A stretch of 64,000 nucleotides of DNA from Larkinella soli (GTDB taxonomy: Bacteria; Bacteroidota; Bacteroidia; Cytophagales; Spirosomataceae). Positions within the stretch are counted from its first letter, which is position 1, and the number at the start of each line of letters is the position of its first letter. The stretch spans positions 310,001-374,000 of the forward strand of contig NZ_QTJY01000002.1 in NCBI RefSeq assembly GCF_003703975.1. The letters run 5' to 3'. This document shows, one piece after another, positions 62,556 to 64,000 of this stretch. The translations under genes and the position numbers were made by a program. Under the pieces are notes generated by a model. That model worked only from the letters and a program-made list of their open reading frames with translations, did not search any database and was not told the origin of the DNA.

Positions 62556-63572
62556 TCAGGCTTTTTTGGCTTTGGCCAGCACCTCGGCCAGCTGGACGGC
62601 CGTACCGCCCCGGCGCTTGCTTTCGTCGGCGGCTTCCATGAAGGTAAAGATTTCCAGCGTTTCTTCGGGCGAAACCGGCACGTTTCCGGTTTCAAAAAAC
62701 CGGATGATCTCTTTCAGCAGCGGGTTATAACCGCCGTACGGCCCCAAAACCACGTTGCCGTTTTTGGTATACGCCGTACCGCCATATTCGTGCCTGCCGG
62801 TCCGGGTGCCGCGGAACGTGCCGACACGGCCGTCCTCCCAGGTGCCCACGACGATGTCGGTATCGGGCGTGTTGACGCGGACGACGCTTTTGCAGCCCCG
62901 GCCCATCACCGTGAACAGCGTTTCGACGCCGTGGATGCCGTACCAGAACAGGTCGGGGTGGGTTTTCTCCAGCACCGCCGGGCTGTAGGTATCCGCCCCC
63001 ACGACCTGGCTTTTGTCGAGCCCCTCGATGCCCTTGATGTAGCGCAGCGACGAGGCCGAAAAGGTCGGAGTTTTGTATTTCCGCGACGCGTCGAAGATGG
63101 CGACGACGTCGCTGAGCGAGGCCGCGATGGGTTTGTCGATGAATACCCGCTTGCCGGCCCTAAACACTTTCTCGACCTGCTCGCGGTGCAGCCGTCCGTC
63201 GTTGGTTTCCAGCAATACCGCATCGACCCTGCCGAGCAGTTCGTCGATGGAGCCGACGATTTCCACGCCCATTTTCTTCACGTCTTCCGTATACCCGGCG
63301 ATGCGTTTGACGCTGGATTCGATGTCGTTGCTGCCCTTCGGGTAGGCCGCCACCACCTTGTAACCGCTCCAGTCGGCCCCGGCGGAAGGGCTGTTGAGTT
63401 CCTTCGTAAAGGCAATGCTGTGGGAGGTGTCCAGACCGATGATGCCGATCCGTTTGCCTTCGGCCGGGCGTCCGAAAGCCAGGGAAGGGACGGAAAGACC
63501 GGCGATCCCGAGACCGGCCCCGGCGGAAGCCGTCAGGCCGAGAAAGTTTCTTCGATTCAGGGTTTGGCTCAT
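62556..63572 (-). CDS. Gfo/Idh/MocA-family protein, exported
   Basis: A 338-residue protein, short for the family, with a Tat-type signal (TLNRRNFLGLTASAGAGLGI). The NAD-binding part is atypical (GKRIGIIGLDTSHSIAFTKE), lacking the last glycine of the usual motif. DAVLLETNDGRLHREQVEKV and RVFIDKPIAASLSDVVAIFD form the lysine-proline region. The C-terminal domain is reduced (YGIHGVETLFTVMGRGCKSV), with a histidine but without the usual aspartate spacing. It lies between the ROK gene (41 bases) and the GH109-like gene (29 bases) and is probably in one operon with nagA. Its exact reaction is unknown. Confidence 0.85.
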   Translation of the reverse strand: MSQTLNRRNFLGLTASAGAGLGIAGLSVPSLAFGRPAEGKRIGIIGLDTSHSIAFTKELNSPSAGADWSGYKVVAAYPKGSNDIESSVKRIAGYTEDVKKMGVEIVGSIDELLGRVDAVLLETNDGRLHREQVEKVFRAGKRVFIDKPIAASLSDVVAIFDASRKYKTPTFSASSLRYIKGIEGLDKSQVVGADTYSPAVLEKTHPDLFWYGIHGVETLFTVMGRGCKSVVRVNTPDTDIVVGTWEDGRVGTFRGTRTGRHEYGGTAYTKNGNVVLGPYGGYNPLLKEIIRFFETGNVPVSPEETLEIFTFMEAADESKRRGGTAVQLAEVLAKAKKA

Positions 63573-63613
63573 TGGGTATCTATCTGTTTCATAGCCTGTC
63601 AGGGGCTATTCGG

Positions 63614-64000
63614 CTACATAAGTGACAGTAAGCGGTTCCGCACGAGCAGACAGGCGCCGATCAGGCCCGCCTGTTCGCCCAGGGTCGACATCTTCAGCTG
63701 GGTGTCGTTGTTGACCAGGCTCAGCGAATATTTGTTGAGGGCGGTTTTGACCGGCAGCCGGATGTAATCCTCGGTAACCGCCAGGCTTCCGCCCAGAACC
63801 ACCAGTTCGGGGTTGAAGACGTTGATCAGGAAGGCGATGCCCCGCCCCAGGTTCTCGCCGATCCGGGCGATGAGTTCGATGGCCAGCACGTCGTCGTTCC
63901 GGGCGGCCTGGATGATGTCGTCCATGCCGACGTCTTCCGGATCGGGAAACTGCTGACTCAGCACCGACGACGACCCTTCCCGCAGCTTTTCCCGGAACAT
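63614..64000 (-). CDS. ROK-family protein, C-terminal part (cut by window edge)
   Basis: The 128 visible residues match the C-terminal lobe of ROK proteins (sugar kinases such as glucokinase or NagK, or NagC/XylR-type repressors). Family segments are IGENLGRGIAFLINVFNPEL, VVLGGSLAVTEDYIRLPVK and GEQAGLIGACLLVRNRLLSL. The start codon shown at the window edge is likely internal, so the gene continues beyond 64000. Whether it has an N-terminal DNA-binding domain is not visible. Given its place beside nagA and the sugar permease, it may be an N-acetylglucosamine kinase or a regulator of the cluster. Confidence 0.85.
   Translation of the reverse strand: MFREKLREGSSSVLSQQFPDPEDVGMDDIIQAARNDDVLAIELIARIGENLGRGIAFLINVFNPELVVLGGSLAVTEDYIRLPVKTALNKYSLSLVNNDTQLKMSTLGEQAGLIGACLLVRNRLLSLM

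Noticed and set aside
1-64000. CRISPR arrays, tRNA or rRNA genes, insertion sequences, prophage
   Set aside because: No direct-repeat array with unique spacers, no clover-leaf-like or rRNA sequence, and no transposase, integrase or phage structural protein was recognised. The repeats seen are palindromic, not CRISPR-like.

Overview
The window looks like part of the chromosome of a high-GC member of the Bacteroidetes, most likely Cytophagales in the Spirosoma/Larkinella/Rudanella neighbourhood. This is inferred from gene content, not from a database match. The indicators are two SusC/SusD outer-membrane pairs, each with its own FecI-type sigma factor and FecR anti-sigma factor, a hybrid histidine kinase with a beta-propeller sensor, a LytTR/LytS-type two-component pair, weak Shine-Dalgarno sequences and many Tat-targeted Gfo/Idh/MocA oxidoreductases. 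No rRNA, tRNA, CRISPR array, transposase or prophage gene was recognised.

Layout. Positions 1-6023 (+) hold the end of an alpha/beta hydrolase, a sugar O-acetyltransferase, a cupin lipoprotein and a 1394-residue hybrid sensor kinase. From 6037 to 14075 there are mixed, mostly minus-strand housekeeping or unknown genes: a LytS/LytTR pair, an alpha/beta hydrolase, a DUF4142 protein, a frameshifted MepA-type (M74) murein endopeptidase and a MetE-like protein (the only plus-strand gene here). From 14242 to 64000 every gene is on the minus strand.

Read in the direction of transcription, the minus-strand block has three parts. (a) 64000-58581 is an amino-sugar cluster: ROK kinase/regulator, two Tat-type Gfo/Idh proteins, an MFS sugar permease and NagA. 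It is followed by a lower-GC acyltransferase and a small unknown gene. (b) 56115-44857 is sigma factor, FecR, SusC, SusD, a palindromic repeat, a DUF2231/PSCyt/DUF1549/DUF1553 cytochrome protein and a DUF1501 protein, ending in a strong terminator. (c) 44646-14242 is sigma factor, FecR, SusC, SusD, a palindromic repeat, a Pirellula/Verrucomicrobium-type cytochrome, DUF1080 (3-keto-disaccharide hydrolase family), a DUF4432 epimerase, a phosphomannose-isomerase-like cupin, a TIM-barrel isomerase, a cytosolic Gfo/Idh dehydrogenase, an RbsABC-type ABC importer, a second DUF1553 and DUF1501 pair, a cytochrome-LRR-chitobiase-like fusion, three exported Gfo/Idh proteins and a ThuA-like protein.

Working model (inference): blocks (b) and (c) are two parallel glycan-uptake loci built on one plan. 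In each, a TonB-dependent transporter signals through FecR to its own sigma factor, and SusD-delivered glycosides are handled by oxidoreductases, cytochromes and DUF1080 rather than by classical glycoside hydrolases, none of which is recognisable here. Released monosaccharides would enter through the Rbs-type transporter and be isomerised in the cytosol. A family of large nested palindromic repeats sits directly against stop codons in both loci and is the most striking non-coding feature of the window.
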